Part shown: positions 38,904 to 48,215 of the stretch, one piece after another
Position numbering within the stretch: the first letter of the stretch is position 1
How the letters are laid out: each line of letters begins with the position of its first letter
Assembly (NCBI GenBank): GCA_014729935.1
Contig: WJJB01000079.1
Coordinates: forward strand, 1-48,310
Source: Candidatus Bathyarchaeota archaeon
GTDB lineage: Archaea; Asgardarchaeota; Lokiarchaeia; Sigyniarchaeales; Sigyniarchaeaceae
DNA length: 48,310 nt
Direction of reading: 5' to 3'
Notes under the pieces: generated by a model
Database searches by the model: none
Seen by the model: the letters and a program-made list of their open reading frames with translations, nothing else
Told to the model about the DNA's origin: nothing
Program-made: the position numbers and the translations under genes

Positions 38904-40259
38904 TCACCTGAAGAATGGTTTGTTTGCTTCCTCCTCTGGATACGCGTATGTCTTGTGGAAGCTAATATCCAATCCGAACAGCTCTTGGTCCTTGGATACC
39001 CGTAACAGGTTCAATTTCTTGAGCACGAAGAACATGAGTAAGCCCATACCAAAAATTGAAGCCCCGATGCCGATGGCTCCCAATACTTGGACGCCGAGTT
39101 GTGGAAGCCAATCCCCCGTGCTAAACCCATACACCGGGTGAGCACCAAGAATATCCACTCCGAAAATACCAGTGGCGACCAATCCCCAAACACCACATGC
39201 CCCGTGAACGGGAAACACCGCCAAGGCATCATCAATCTTCAACTTGTGTTCAAGCAAGCCATAGAAGAATGTCGTGATGATGCCAGCCACGATGCCAACG
39301 ATGAAAGCTGCTATTGGATGCATCAGGGCAGCACCGCTGCATATGGAAACTGCCCCGGATAGCAATCCAATCATGGATGTCAAAACGTGCCCCCTGGATG
39401 TTATGGCCGCACCAAATAAGCCGCCTGCCATGGCCATCGCCGTGGTGATAGATACCCACGAAAGCTCGATATTGATAGTTTCGGGGTCAGTAGCCACGCT
39501 GGAGCCAATGTTGAATCCGAACCAACCAAACACCAGCAACCACGCGCCAATAACCGACAGGGGGATGCTATGACCGAAGAAGGTTCTTGGTGCCCTTCCC
39601 TTGCCGACAAATTTACCTATTCGCGGTCCAATCATGATGGCACCGGTAAGTCCCAAGAAACCACCCGTCATATGCACGACGCCCGAGCCCGCATAGTCAA
39701 TGAGGTTATATCCGCCCAATATACCACTACTTAACCATCCACCACCCCAGACCCAATGTTCGATCAATGGATAAATGAATCCAGTGATCACGCCCGCAGC
39801 GATGATGAATCCCCAGAACTTGTCACGCTCTGCCGTCGCACCGGGAACGATCGCCACGCAAGTGATGCAAAACATCGCCATTTTAAACCAGAGGGACATG
39901 TCTCCCAAGCCAGATGGGCTGGCTGGTAAACCATATGCTCCCCCGGTATCATTCAGGTATGGTGGTAACGGATTGGGAATGGTGGGAAGCCACTTGGGGA
40001 TCCCGAGAAACTGGCCGTCGGTGTAATATGCAAGGGGAAAACCAATGATATAGTAAATGAAGAACCCCAGTGTCCACCCCACGTTAATGATAATGATGGT
40101 ATGGCTCACGTTTTTCTTTCTTACCATTCCAGCATAGAGAAGTGCGAATCCGGCTGTTGCCATGATGAAAATGGCGACGGGTGCCCACCCAACCAGGAAT
40201 GTCTGCTGGAATGCGCCGAAGAGATCATCATCGCTCCATTGCAAGATGTTGATACCCAT
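38904..40259 (-). CDS. amt: Ammonium transporter (Amt family)
   Basis: GFALLYAGMVRKKNV, ERDKFWGFIIAAG, DYAGSGVVHMTGGFLGLTGAIMIGPR, LVFGWFGFNIGS, HGACGVWGLVATGIFG. Start placed at MGINILQ because GGTG lies just upstream, removing the overlap with the preceding gene. Confidence 0.96.
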   Translation of the reverse strand: MGINILQWSDDDLFGAFQQTFLVGWAPVAIFIMATAGFALLYAGMVRKKNVSHTIIIINVGWTLGFFIYYIIGFPLAYYTDGQFLGIPKWLPTIPNPLPPYLNDTGGAYGLPASPSGLGDMSLWFKMAMFCITCVAIVPGATAERDKFWGFIIAAGVITGFIYPLIEHWVWGGGWLSSGILGGYNLIDYAGSGVVHMTGGFLGLTGAIMIGPRIGKFVGKGRAPRTFFGHSIPLSVIGAWLLVFGWFGFNIGSSVATDPETINIELSWVSITTAMAMAGGLFGAAITSRGHVLTSMIGLLSGAVSICSGAALMHPIAAFIVGIVAGIITTFFYGLLEHKLKIDDALAVFPVHGACGVWGLVATGIFGVDILGAHPVYGFSTGDWLPQLGVQVLGAIGIGASIFGMGLLMFFVLKKLNLLRVSKDQELFGLDISFHKTYAYPEEEANKPFFR

Positions 40260-40276
40260 TTTTTTTTCACCTGGTA

Positions 40277-41056
40277 TTACATCTTGGTCTGGAACCACAC
40301 CGGTTTGAGCGATATTGGGATTTCTTCCACGGATAGTCCGTTACGTTCAATGTTCAACTTCAAAATTTGCGGCTTGAGCGGTACGCTTCTTGATTTCCGC
40401 AGGATAAACACCCGGGTCCACAAGACGTCGTGCTTGTGGTAATCAAGGTATATCAAGTGGTCAACCAAGTATTCCGTGATGTCAGGCGTCATGGGAATGC
40501 CCTCAGCGCTCATCAGGACCGTGGCACCTTTTTCCTTGGTTTCCAACAATAGCTTCATGTACACCTCCCTGAATTCCGATTCATCCGCTAACCGGCGCTT
40601 CAACGCGGAGAGCGAATCAATCACGATCCGCTTTACATCCGGTAGGTCCCCAAGCGTTCTCATTACGATGGCTAATGCCTCTTCCTTGTTTATTAAGGAA
40701 TAGGTGCTTGCATACGATGCGTTGATCGACAGATTCACGATGATGAATCGCTTGTCATCAACCAATTTCTGGAATTCCGGCCATAGTTCGGTCGCCGTCC
40801 TGATGATGGTCTTCGGGGTTTCTTCAGTGGTAACATATACCACCGTTTCACCGAGATCTATGCCCTTTTTCATGAATTGAAGGCATAAAATTGTTTTACC
40901 GGTTCCAGGTTCCCCCCGAACCAAGATTGCATCACCTTGGGGTAAACCAGGAATGAACGTGTCCAATCCTTCAACCCCTATATCAATCCATTCTATGTTC
41001 GACCTTTCAAAATCCTGCTCGCTCCATTGTTTCTTGTTTTCATGCTTTTTTCCCAT
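40277..41056 (-). CDS. KaiC-like RecA-superfamily ATPase (single domain)
   Basis: 259 aa; Walker A VRGEPGTGKTILCLQFMKKG, VVYVTTEETPKTI, Walker B-like VKRIVIDSLSALKRR. Confidence 0.88.
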   Translation of the reverse strand: MGKKHENKKQWSEQDFERSNIEWIDIGVEGLDTFIPGLPQGDAILVRGEPGTGKTILCLQFMKKGIDLGETVVYVTTEETPKTIIRTATELWPEFQKLVDDKRFIIVNLSINASYASTYSLINKEEALAIVMRTLGDLPDVKRIVIDSLSALKRRLADESEFREVYMKLLLETKEKGATVLMSAEGIPMTPDITEYLVDHLIYLDYHKHDVLWTRVFILRKSRSVPLKPQILKLNIERNGLSVEEIPISLKPVWFQTKM

Positions 41057-41454
41057 GCTGTCTCACCATCCACTGGTTCAACGTGTTTCTTGGCATATGC
41101 ATCGCATTGGACAAGGAATTTTCTTGCATTCATGATCAAGCAATAATATCCTTGCTATCGCTGTTAATGGCAAGTACTGGCTGAATTCGTGCTCGCCTGT
41201 TGCCAATGCGAGATGTACCGTGAAAGATACGAGTGGGATCCTGTATTAAGACTTTTCTCCAATTTGTTCAGGTAATATTTATATAGAAATAAATATGATG
41301 CAATTAATGGCTCTAAATCTGCATATCGTATTATATAGCGTTGGTTGAAATGCAAATCTTTCATTTTGAATGCATGAAAGGCGCATGGGTGGTAAAAAGT
41401 AAAACGAACCACCCCCGCAATTTCGGAATGCAGTTTTCAGGTGCACGTGATTCC

Positions 41455-41519
41455 CTAGGGGGAAATTGGTTGAAAGTAAAAGATGGAAGCTTTTATTTGA
41501 TCCGTGCACTTTCCCCTAG
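41455..41519. repeat. Inverted repeat CTAGGGGGAAA...TTTCCCCTAG next to an acyltransferase start codon
   Basis: Arms at 41455-41465 and 41510-41519; the latter ends 3 nt before the ATG at 41523. Confidence 0.45.
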
Positions 41520-41522
41520 CGT

Positions 41523-42413
41523 ATGGAGAATCGAACGGTATCCTATTCTTCCTTCCTATCAGGTATTCCACACCCAGACTTGGAATCTTGGATGCATGAT
41601 AGGGTAGAAATACCCAAGGAGTCCTTGGCTGATAAGCGGAATCGTTACAGGAAGCAGCGCCACAGGATGCTCAAGATTATGGAACCCCTATTCGCCAAGA
41701 TCATCACCAAGATGAATATCGTGAAATACAAGTGGATCTGGTACAAGGTGGTCATGAGCATGCTCCATGTGTACATGCGCATCGTGCACCGGTTGAAGAT
41801 CCGCGGTCGCAGGCACATTCCTGAGAATGGTGCCATCATGTACCTGCTGCATAACGGGGATTACGACGTTATATACTTTCTGTCGGCTTTCAAGGAGCCA
41901 ATTGGCGTGTTCACTGATGTGGGAAATGGGTTTTTCGCGGATTTCTTGGAAACCGTTTACGGTTTCGTCGTCCGCCGGGGGACAAGGGATGTGATGCTCG
42001 AGAAGATGGTAAGGACCATCTTGAAAAAAAACCGCTATTTTGCCATCTGGCCAGAAGGTTCTCCCTCAAAAGATGGTCATCCAAAGGAACCCTTTTCAGG
42101 TGTCATCAGGGTGTATGCAACGCTGAATGCGATGAGAGATGTCATTCCTTTTCAACCTGTGTTGATGCGTGGGACTGAAACCTATCAATATAAAGGCGAT
42201 AGACGCAAGCGGAAGATTCTCGTGGAATTCATGAAACCTTTCTTCCTACCAAGAGCGTGGCTAAAACCACCACGAGAAGGGGGGAAAACCCCGCGGGAAA
42301 TGATAAATCAGGTCATGCTACATCTTGCCAAGAAAGTGGGATATACCACCTTGAAAAAAAACCATGCCTTGGAACGCCGTCGCCGCATGAAGGGGAAACC
42401 GTGGCGTGGGTAA
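41523..42413 (+). CDS. PlsC/LPLAT-like acyltransferase
   Basis: 296 aa; RGRRHIPENGAIMYLLHNGDYDVIYFL (HxxxxD), FVVRRGTRD, FAIWPEGSPSKDGHPKEPFSGVIRVY. Downstream ATG near 41592 also possible. Confidence 0.8.
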   Translation: MENRTVSYSSFLSGIPHPDLESWMHDRVEIPKESLADKRNRYRKQRHRMLKIMEPLFAKIITKMNIVKYKWIWYKVVMSMLHVYMRIVHRLKIRGRRHIPENGAIMYLLHNGDYDVIYFLSAFKEPIGVFTDVGNGFFADFLETVYGFVVRRGTRDVMLEKMVRTILKKNRYFAIWPEGSPSKDGHPKEPFSGVIRVYATLNAMRDVIPFQPVLMRGTETYQYKGDRRKRKILVEFMKPFFLPRAWLKPPREGGKTPREMINQVMLHLAKKVGYTTLKKNHALERRRRMKGKPWRG

Positions 42414-42418
42414 TGCTC

Positions 42419-42790
42419 TCATCTCACTTTGCAATACCACATTGTACAGGAGCCCACGATCACCAGCACCCCCCCGATCAAGTTTGAAATGATGAGGATC
42501 ACGGCACCTGCACTCGCGTGGATTGCAATCCCGTGACGAGGTTTAATTTTATTACCAGCGATACCGAGAATAAGAAATCCGGAAATCGCCGTGCAGATCG
42601 CAGACATGTGAAAAGAAATGGACATTCCACTCCATGTATAGCCCCCGGTAAATCCAAGCAGTGACGCGTTCCCCATTATCCCGATGAGTGATAGCACGAT
42701 GGCAGAGCTATACCCGATTTGGAGGATCACCTCGCTATTGTGGGCGGTTTGGACGGTTTCTCGCTTTTCAGGCGATGATGATTCATCCAT
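42419..42790 (-). CDS. Small membrane protein (~4 TM), unknown function
   Basis: 123 aa; four hydrophobic segments; overlaps the end of the upstream transporter gene by 8 nt. Confidence 0.7.
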   Translation of the reverse strand: MDESSSPEKRETVQTAHNSEVILQIGYSSAIVLSLIGIMGNASLLGFTGGYTWSGMSISFHMSAICTAISGFLILGIAGNKIKPRHGIAIHASAGAVILIISNLIGGVLVIVGSCTMWYCKVR

Positions 42791-44681
42791 CAGAGATTCT
42801 TCTCCTGAGTGCCGTGATTTCAGATGCTTGTTTCATGGCGGTTTCATGGGGGATGGAAAATCGATTCTTGAAGGGAGAGTGCATGTATCCCCAATTCGTT
42901 CCTTTATACAACGTCATCACGAGCCCCTTGGAAGGACCAGCCATGAGTGCTGCCTTTCGGAAATCTTCCAGGGATTGTTCGTCCCACGCGCCGAGGAAAC
43001 CGTACAATGGGAAGATGATGAATATGGGATAAATGAAGAGCAATAGCACGAGGTACAAGGCAGCCAAGAGATATGCGGGCACGAATTCCCAGCCTGCACC
43101 TAACCCGAAATGGTTGATTTCACACAGCTGGTACAACCTGAAAAATCCCCGCTTCATGATCCACGATAAAAGGATGAACGGGGACATCGATAGGGCAGGT
43201 GCTATCAATGCCTGATATGCCGGGAATCCAATTTTCTTGTCGGGGAAGAGTTTTCGCTTGATCATCCACCAGCCGTAGATAGCTTTCGCAGCGTATCCTG
43301 GTGCTTCAGCGAATAACCAGAACCAGTACACTGCTGCATCGCCGAACCACACTTTAAATGTCCAAGGGGACAGGGCAATGAAATAAGTCACTATCCTGGT
43401 GCCTTGCTCGATGAAGTTAAGATAAGAGTGTTGCGCGGGCAAGTCACACGCTTGGGTGATGGTTCCACAAAACATGGAAGGAAACAAGATGAACGCACCA
43501 AGGAATAGTGGGAAGACCATTTCCTGTATCCCCGAATATTCGCTGGCGAACGTGACGATAATATCAGGTATCAAGAACAGCAATGGTGCCATGAGCACGC
43601 CTATTGAAATCAATCCCCACCACTTGAATTGCGCATTGATGAGGTATATGGAAAGCTCTTCCTTCCCGTTGGTGTAAGATTCTGTCATTGGGGGCCCCAT
43701 GGTGAAGGACACGCCGAGCGCCCCGATTAGTCCTGAAGCGAGCTGGTACAAGCCGACGAGATCGGAATAACTTGGAAGCCAATTCGTCACCATGATGGTG
43801 ATGATTGCATTCACGCCAACATACACCAACCCGCTTGGCATCATCTTCCCACCATAGATGAGGACCTGTTTCGCAAGTGAACGATCGAAGCTGAGGTGCA
43901 TGACCGTCACGAGCTTGATACCAAGGGGTTTCAGGACCTTCTTGAAAAGCAGCATTCCGACCACGAGTGCAATGAGATCGTCGACGTAGGATCCAATGAT
44001 GAATCCCATGGTGCTCCCCATTAATGGACCTATCTTGGGATTTTTATAGCCAATTCTCATGCCGATGATAATAAATATCACCTGCGTGGCTGTCTGGATG
44101 GCTACATTCTGTAGAACGTAGATGATGTTACTCTTGTTGAATTGTTGAAAGCCATTGAGCAATGTTTGGAACAAACCCGCCGTGCCAGGCCATTGAATCA
44201 TGATGAATGCAAGGAAAAACCACACTGAATAGGATAGGTTCGTTTTTGGGATGATCGTTACAGCCATGATTGAAATCAGGGTTACCTGCAAGGCTCCGGT
44301 AATCATTTGATACCATAGGAAGAATGCGGCATATTTCATTGCCCGATGCGGATCGATTTCGGAGTATTGACTGATAAATCGCTCGATGGCACCCTTGATC
44401 CCGAAATCTGCGAACAGGTAAATTGGCATGAGAAGTGATGTTATCGTGTTGTTGAAACCGAGAGCGCTGGGATAAGGGAGAATGGCGGGAAGCACGATGC
44501 CAATCACGATGATTCCTGGAAGGGCGAGAATCAAGAGTAGCACGTAATTGAACCAAAATCCACCGAGGGGTCGGTGAAATCCGACTTGCTTCCAATATTC
44601 CCTCGCCAATGCCTGCTGAGCTTTCTTTTTTTCCTTGTGCTTGGAAATCCACCTATCCGAAGAAACCGTTTTGGGAACCAT
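42783..44681 (-). CDS. MATE/MOP-superfamily polysaccharide-flippase-like membrane protein
   Basis: 632 aa, about 14 hydrophobic segments; LFADFGIKGAIERFISQYSEIDPHRAMKYAAFFLWYQMITG, GLYQLASGLIGALGVSFTMGPPMTESYTNGK. Confidence 0.75.
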   Translation of the reverse strand: MVPKTVSSDRWISKHKEKKKAQQALAREYWKQVGFHRPLGGFWFNYVLLLILALPGIIVIGIVLPAILPYPSALGFNNTITSLLMPIYLFADFGIKGAIERFISQYSEIDPHRAMKYAAFFLWYQMITGALQVTLISIMAVTIIPKTNLSYSVWFFLAFIMIQWPGTAGLFQTLLNGFQQFNKSNIIYVLQNVAIQTATQVIFIIIGMRIGYKNPKIGPLMGSTMGFIIGSYVDDLIALVVGMLLFKKVLKPLGIKLVTVMHLSFDRSLAKQVLIYGGKMMPSGLVYVGVNAIITIMVTNWLPSYSDLVGLYQLASGLIGALGVSFTMGPPMTESYTNGKEELSIYLINAQFKWWGLISIGVLMAPLLFLIPDIIVTFASEYSGIQEMVFPLFLGAFILFPSMFCGTITQACDLPAQHSYLNFIEQGTRIVTYFIALSPWTFKVWFGDAAVYWFWLFAEAPGYAAKAIYGWWMIKRKLFPDKKIGFPAYQALIAPALSMSPFILLSWIMKRGFFRLYQLCEINHFGLGAGWEFVPAYLLAALYLVLLLFIYPIFIIFPLYGFLGAWDEQSLEDFRKAALMAGPSKGLVMTLYKGTNWGYMHSPFKNRFSIPHETAMKQASEITALRRRISDG

Positions 44682-45742
44682 TATGACTCGCCCTCCAGCA
44701 TGGAATCAGGGTCCAGTGATTCCTTGGTTCCTGTTTTACTTGGCTTGTCACTTGATTGTTGGCTGCGTGGGATGCTGGGAGGTGAGTGTTTCTTGAAGTA
44801 TGCAAACAACGCAATGGTCACGAACCATATTGCACCGATCATGGTGAACCACCATGCAAGCTGTTTCGTGCTTGGCAATGGCGCATGGGGCCATTGGTCA
44901 TATGGCTCAATCAATGCATCATCATATCCATGGATGCTATGAAAGGTGCACGCGTACATTAGATAATTGAAATAGGGCCAGACGGCTAAAGCACCGTTCT
45001 GTTCCAATATTTCCCAGCTGAAAAACATGACATTTGCCCCGGAACCCCCGTTTAACCGCCATTCCGAAAGCAAAGGCAAGTTTCCGGTGATATCGGTAAT
45101 GATCACTGTTGCACTGGGTTGAAGACTAACCAGTGTCCTACGTTCTGCCTGTGGTGCTGACCCCCACGCGATCGTTTTCGTCAGGATCCTTGAAGATTCG
45201 GGGATCTCATCCACTTGCTTGACTTGCACGTTATAATTCATATCGGTGGGATCATCTGTGGAATTCTGGTATGAGTCATTGAGCACAACTGGCAGGATGG
45301 GGGAAACGAGCGAAATTTGACTTGAGTTCATATCACGGGTGTTATTCACGTCCCCATATTTCACGATACCAAACATCACAAATCCCTTGTTGCCATTGGT
45401 TCCATTCACTTGCTCCACCAGGGATTCTAAACGTTGCCCGCCAGGAAGGAACCGGTCAACCATGAAAAGATCGGCAGTGGATAGCAAGGAGGTATATTGG
45501 GTGTCATTCATGGTGGATAACGATGCGTTAGTGACAACCGTTGTTTCGATAGCTTGGGAGTCTATTTCAATGGACATTATCAATGAGGATGATGGTTTCT
45601 TGGAAAATATAACTACATTTGCCACGATGGTGGGACGTGCAGCTGATGAAGGGGGAAATATCGAAATCGTGATTCCAATGACTACAGAGAATAAAAAAAC
45701 CTTCCGTGCGATGCTGTGTGATCGATACCAGAGATCATTCAT
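44681..45742 (-). CDS. Signal-anchored extracytoplasmic protein with C-terminal TM, GATase/ThuA-like fold suspected
   Basis: 353 aa; N-terminal hydrophobic VFLFSVVIGITISIFPPSSA, C-terminal TM WWFTMIGAIWFVTIALFAYF; stop and next start overlap (TAATG). Confidence 0.7.
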   Translation of the reverse strand: MNDLWYRSHSIARKVFLFSVVIGITISIFPPSSAARPTIVANVVIFSKKPSSSLIMSIEIDSQAIETTVVTNASLSTMNDTQYTSLLSTADLFMVDRFLPGGQRLESLVEQVNGTNGNKGFVMFGIVKYGDVNNTRDMNSSQISLVSPILPVVLNDSYQNSTDDPTDMNYNVQVKQVDEIPESSRILTKTIAWGSAPQAERRTLVSLQPSATVIITDITGNLPLLSEWRLNGGSGANVMFFSWEILEQNGALAVWPYFNYLMYACTFHSIHGYDDALIEPYDQWPHAPLPSTKQLAWWFTMIGAIWFVTIALFAYFKKHSPPSIPRSQQSSDKPSKTGTKESLDPDSMLEGES

Positions 45743-45794
45743 AATCTAGACCAATGCAAATGGCTTATAAATAGATACGAGTACTGTCTAGATA

Positions 45795-46505
45795 ATGCCC
45801 AAATCTACTTGTTGGAAGGAACATCTCCGTGACATGCTCAAGGGTGATTTCAACCGGAAATCCCTGTTGCTCTACCTTGTGTTCAATTACTCCTTAGCAT
45901 TGCTCTTTTTGGCACTTGCCACCATCACCCTCGCGATGGAAAAAGGATTCTCGTTTCTTGTGAATGATATTTCTAATACCGGTTCTCCTGGAAGGAACCC
46001 ACGCGGTTGGATCTTCTTTTCGATATTCTTGGTCTATGGGGGCATTCTCATGATTCCCGTGGACAGGTTTTTCTTCAAGCGGATGAAATTCCTTGATATG
46101 AGCGCTTCAATGATCATCACGCTTTTTTACCTTACGGGGAGTATCGGTACAGCCCTCGTGGGTATCTTTCCATCGGAAGTGAGTTATTTCATGCACGTGC
46201 TCTCTGCTGGCTTGGCTTTTGGAGGATATGGGATCGGGTTCCTCATTTTTCTTGGCGTGGTGATCCGCCAGAAGCGATGGCAGTTCACTTGGACCTACAC
46301 CATCTTCCTTCCAGTTATAGCCGGATTGATGATCACGCAAGGGTACATCATTTTCACTGCGAACGCTGATTTCGATGCATTCAGGGGGACCATCATGAGC
46401 GTTTCCTTGTGGGAATGGCTCTTGTTCTTCTCGGTTATTCTCACCTTGATATTCAAGGCGATTTTGTTGCAGGGAGCCACTGATGCCCAAAAAACCGACC
46501 GATAG
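45795..46505 (+). CDS. Six-TM membrane protein (DUF998 or Frag1/DRAM/Sfk1-like)
   Basis: 236 aa; hydrophobic segments include SMIITLFYLTGSIGTALVGIFPSEVSYFMHVLSAGLAFGGYGIGFLIFLGVV. Confidence 0.7.
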   Translation: MPKSTCWKEHLRDMLKGDFNRKSLLLYLVFNYSLALLFLALATITLAMEKGFSFLVNDISNTGSPGRNPRGWIFFSIFLVYGGILMIPVDRFFFKRMKFLDMSASMIITLFYLTGSIGTALVGIFPSEVSYFMHVLSAGLAFGGYGIGFLIFLGVVIRQKRWQFTWTYTIFLPVIAGLMITQGYIIFTANADFDAFRGTIMSVSLWEWLLFFSVILTLIFKAILLQGATDAQKTDR

Positions 46506-46520
46506 GGCATTAAGGATAAG

Positions 46521-46862
46521 CTAGGCATCCACTTCAATCCACATGATGCCATTGATGACCTCAACGGGATACACGTTGATATCCGGTGATTCATTGAATA
46601 TAATGCTAGATAACAAGTCTTCCTTCAGGAGCTCGCCGGTATCAAGATTAAACCTTGCCCCGTGGATGGGGCATTGCAGGATGTTACCATTAATGATACC
46701 CTTTGAAAGATCCGCTCCCATGTGCGTGCATCGTCTATCAATCGCATGAAGGGTGCTTTCCACCCTGAATATAACTATTTCCCTGTTCCCGTGGACGAAT
46801 ATCACGTGATCTCCATCATCTAAAGTAGATACAGGTGCTACCTCCAGTCTCGTAATGGTCAT
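46521..46862 (-). CDS. Rieske [2Fe-2S] ferredoxin
   Basis: 113 aa; CTHMGADLSKGIINGNILQCPIHGARFNLDTGE. Confidence 0.94.
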   Translation of the reverse strand: MTITRLEVAPVSTLDDGDHVIFVHGNREIVIFRVESTLHAIDRRCTHMGADLSKGIINGNILQCPIHGARFNLDTGELLKEDLLSSIIFNESPDINVYPVEVINGIMWIEVDA

Positions 46863-47635
46863 GGTTCCTGCACTTGGGCTTGATGGTCAAGGAAATTGCG
46901 AACCACGGCAGGGAAATAATCGTTAATATCCCGGGTGACCAGCAAATCAGCCATGGCATCATATGGTGTATCTCCGAGATTGTTGATGATGAGAGTGGCG
47001 CCATTTCGCTTGGCAACGGCGACCATTCGAGCTGCAGGATTCACTACCAAGGAAGATCCAAGAACGATGAAGAGATCGCAATTCCTGGAATGATTCATGG
47101 CTTCGCGAAAATCTTTTGTCGGTAGAGGATCCTTGAAATTAACAATTGAAGAGATCATCCGCCCGTTACAGGCAAAGCATCTTGGCTGGCCGGGGAGTGG
47201 GTCATCGATTCGGTATCCTTTTCCATGGATTCGATCATCCCATCCTGCCTCCTCCTTGGTGCATTTTCGTTCGCACTCGATGCACATGACCAAGTTCTTG
47301 TTTCCGTGGAGTTCCGCGAGCTTTTCGATCGGAAATCCCGAGTCCAAGTGCAAGCCGTCAACGTTTTGACTAATCAGGAAGGAAACCTTTCCCGCTTTCT
47401 CCAGATCAACGATTGCCTGGTGTGTAGCATTTGGTTTTATCTTGCCATGTGGCACTGTTGGTGCTGGGGGGGGCAATCCTTTATCCCGTCGTGTCCAAAC
47501 ACCATCTGGTCCCCGGAAATCAGGTAAGCCAGATGCAGTGGAGATGCCAGCCCCGGTGAATAGCACCACGTTGTCATTCTTCACGATCAAGGAGACTGTT
47601 TCAGCGATTTGCCGTTTAAGGGATTTCATGTTCAT
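46859..47635 (-). CDS. Sir2-family NAD-dependent protein deacylase, SIRT6/7-like
   Basis: 258 aa; FTGAGISTASGLPDFRGPDGVWTRRDKGL, FLISQNVDGLHLDSGFPIEKLAELHGN, Zn Cys CIEC...CFAC, VLGSSLVVNPAARM. ATGA overlap with the Rieske gene. Confidence 0.95.
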   Translation of the reverse strand: MNMKSLKRQIAETVSLIVKNDNVVLFTGAGISTASGLPDFRGPDGVWTRRDKGLPPPAPTVPHGKIKPNATHQAIVDLEKAGKVSFLISQNVDGLHLDSGFPIEKLAELHGNKNLVMCIECERKCTKEEAGWDDRIHGKGYRIDDPLPGQPRCFACNGRMISSIVNFKDPLPTKDFREAMNHSRNCDLFIVLGSSLVVNPAARMVAVAKRNGATLIINNLGDTPYDAMADLLVTRDINDYFPAVVRNFLDHQAQVQEP

Positions 47636-47690
47636 CTGTTGGTTTCAGTGTTACAGCTACATTCAGTTGCTCTCTCGGAATGGAGAAGAT

Positions 47691-48173
47691 TCACGTGTTC
47701 TCTTCAGCGAGGATGTATTGTTGAACGTCATCCTTATTTTCACAGGCGTGAAGCAATTCCAATGCCAGTTGTCGCTTTCGGGAAAAATATTCCGCAAGTA
47801 CATCGTCGAACGTCTCGCAGTTGGGATATCTCTCCTGTAAAGCATGATCACGACCACCAGGACAACCGCCTCGCCTCATGCAACAATATGAAAAGCTTTT
47901 GAAGCACACGGTATCGGCTTCCCAGCCATGTACCCTTGAAAACTTGTCCTTGATTTCCACGAACCTTTCCTTGCTGAGGCCGCATTTTGCAAGTAGTTCA
48001 TCTCGCCTGCATTTGAAACTGAAGGTAAGGGAATATCCAGGGTGGCAGCAAAAGGTCAAGGACCGTGGGTCACCCCCGAAGCAGGCCGGCACTGGGGCGT
48101 TTTTCCAGCCAGGCACGTCTCGCAATAACTTCCCTGGAACTAGATCCCGTATTCCCGCCGGTTGTCCTTCCAT
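47691..48173 (-). CDS. Cysteine-rich protein resembling methanogenesis marker 9 domain proteins
   Basis: 160 aa; VPACFGGDPRSLTFCCHPGYSLTFSFKCRRDELLAKCGLSKERFVEIKDKF...CFKSFSYCCMRRGGCPGGRD. Confidence 0.55.
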   Translation of the reverse strand: MEGQPAGIRDLVPGKLLRDVPGWKNAPVPACFGGDPRSLTFCCHPGYSLTFSFKCRRDELLAKCGLSKERFVEIKDKFSRVHGWEADTVCFKSFSYCCMRRGGCPGGRDHALQERYPNCETFDDVLAEYFSRKRQLALELLHACENKDDVQQYILAEENT

Positions 48174-48215
48174 GGCAGGTAGATCACGCCACGGGTCTAT
48201 AAAAAGGTCCCGAGA

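Noticed and set aside
40260-40298. N-terminal extension of Amt overlapping the KaiC-like gene
   Set aside because: A GGTG element followed by ATG at 40259 gives a better start, so the overlap is likely an ORF-caller artefact.
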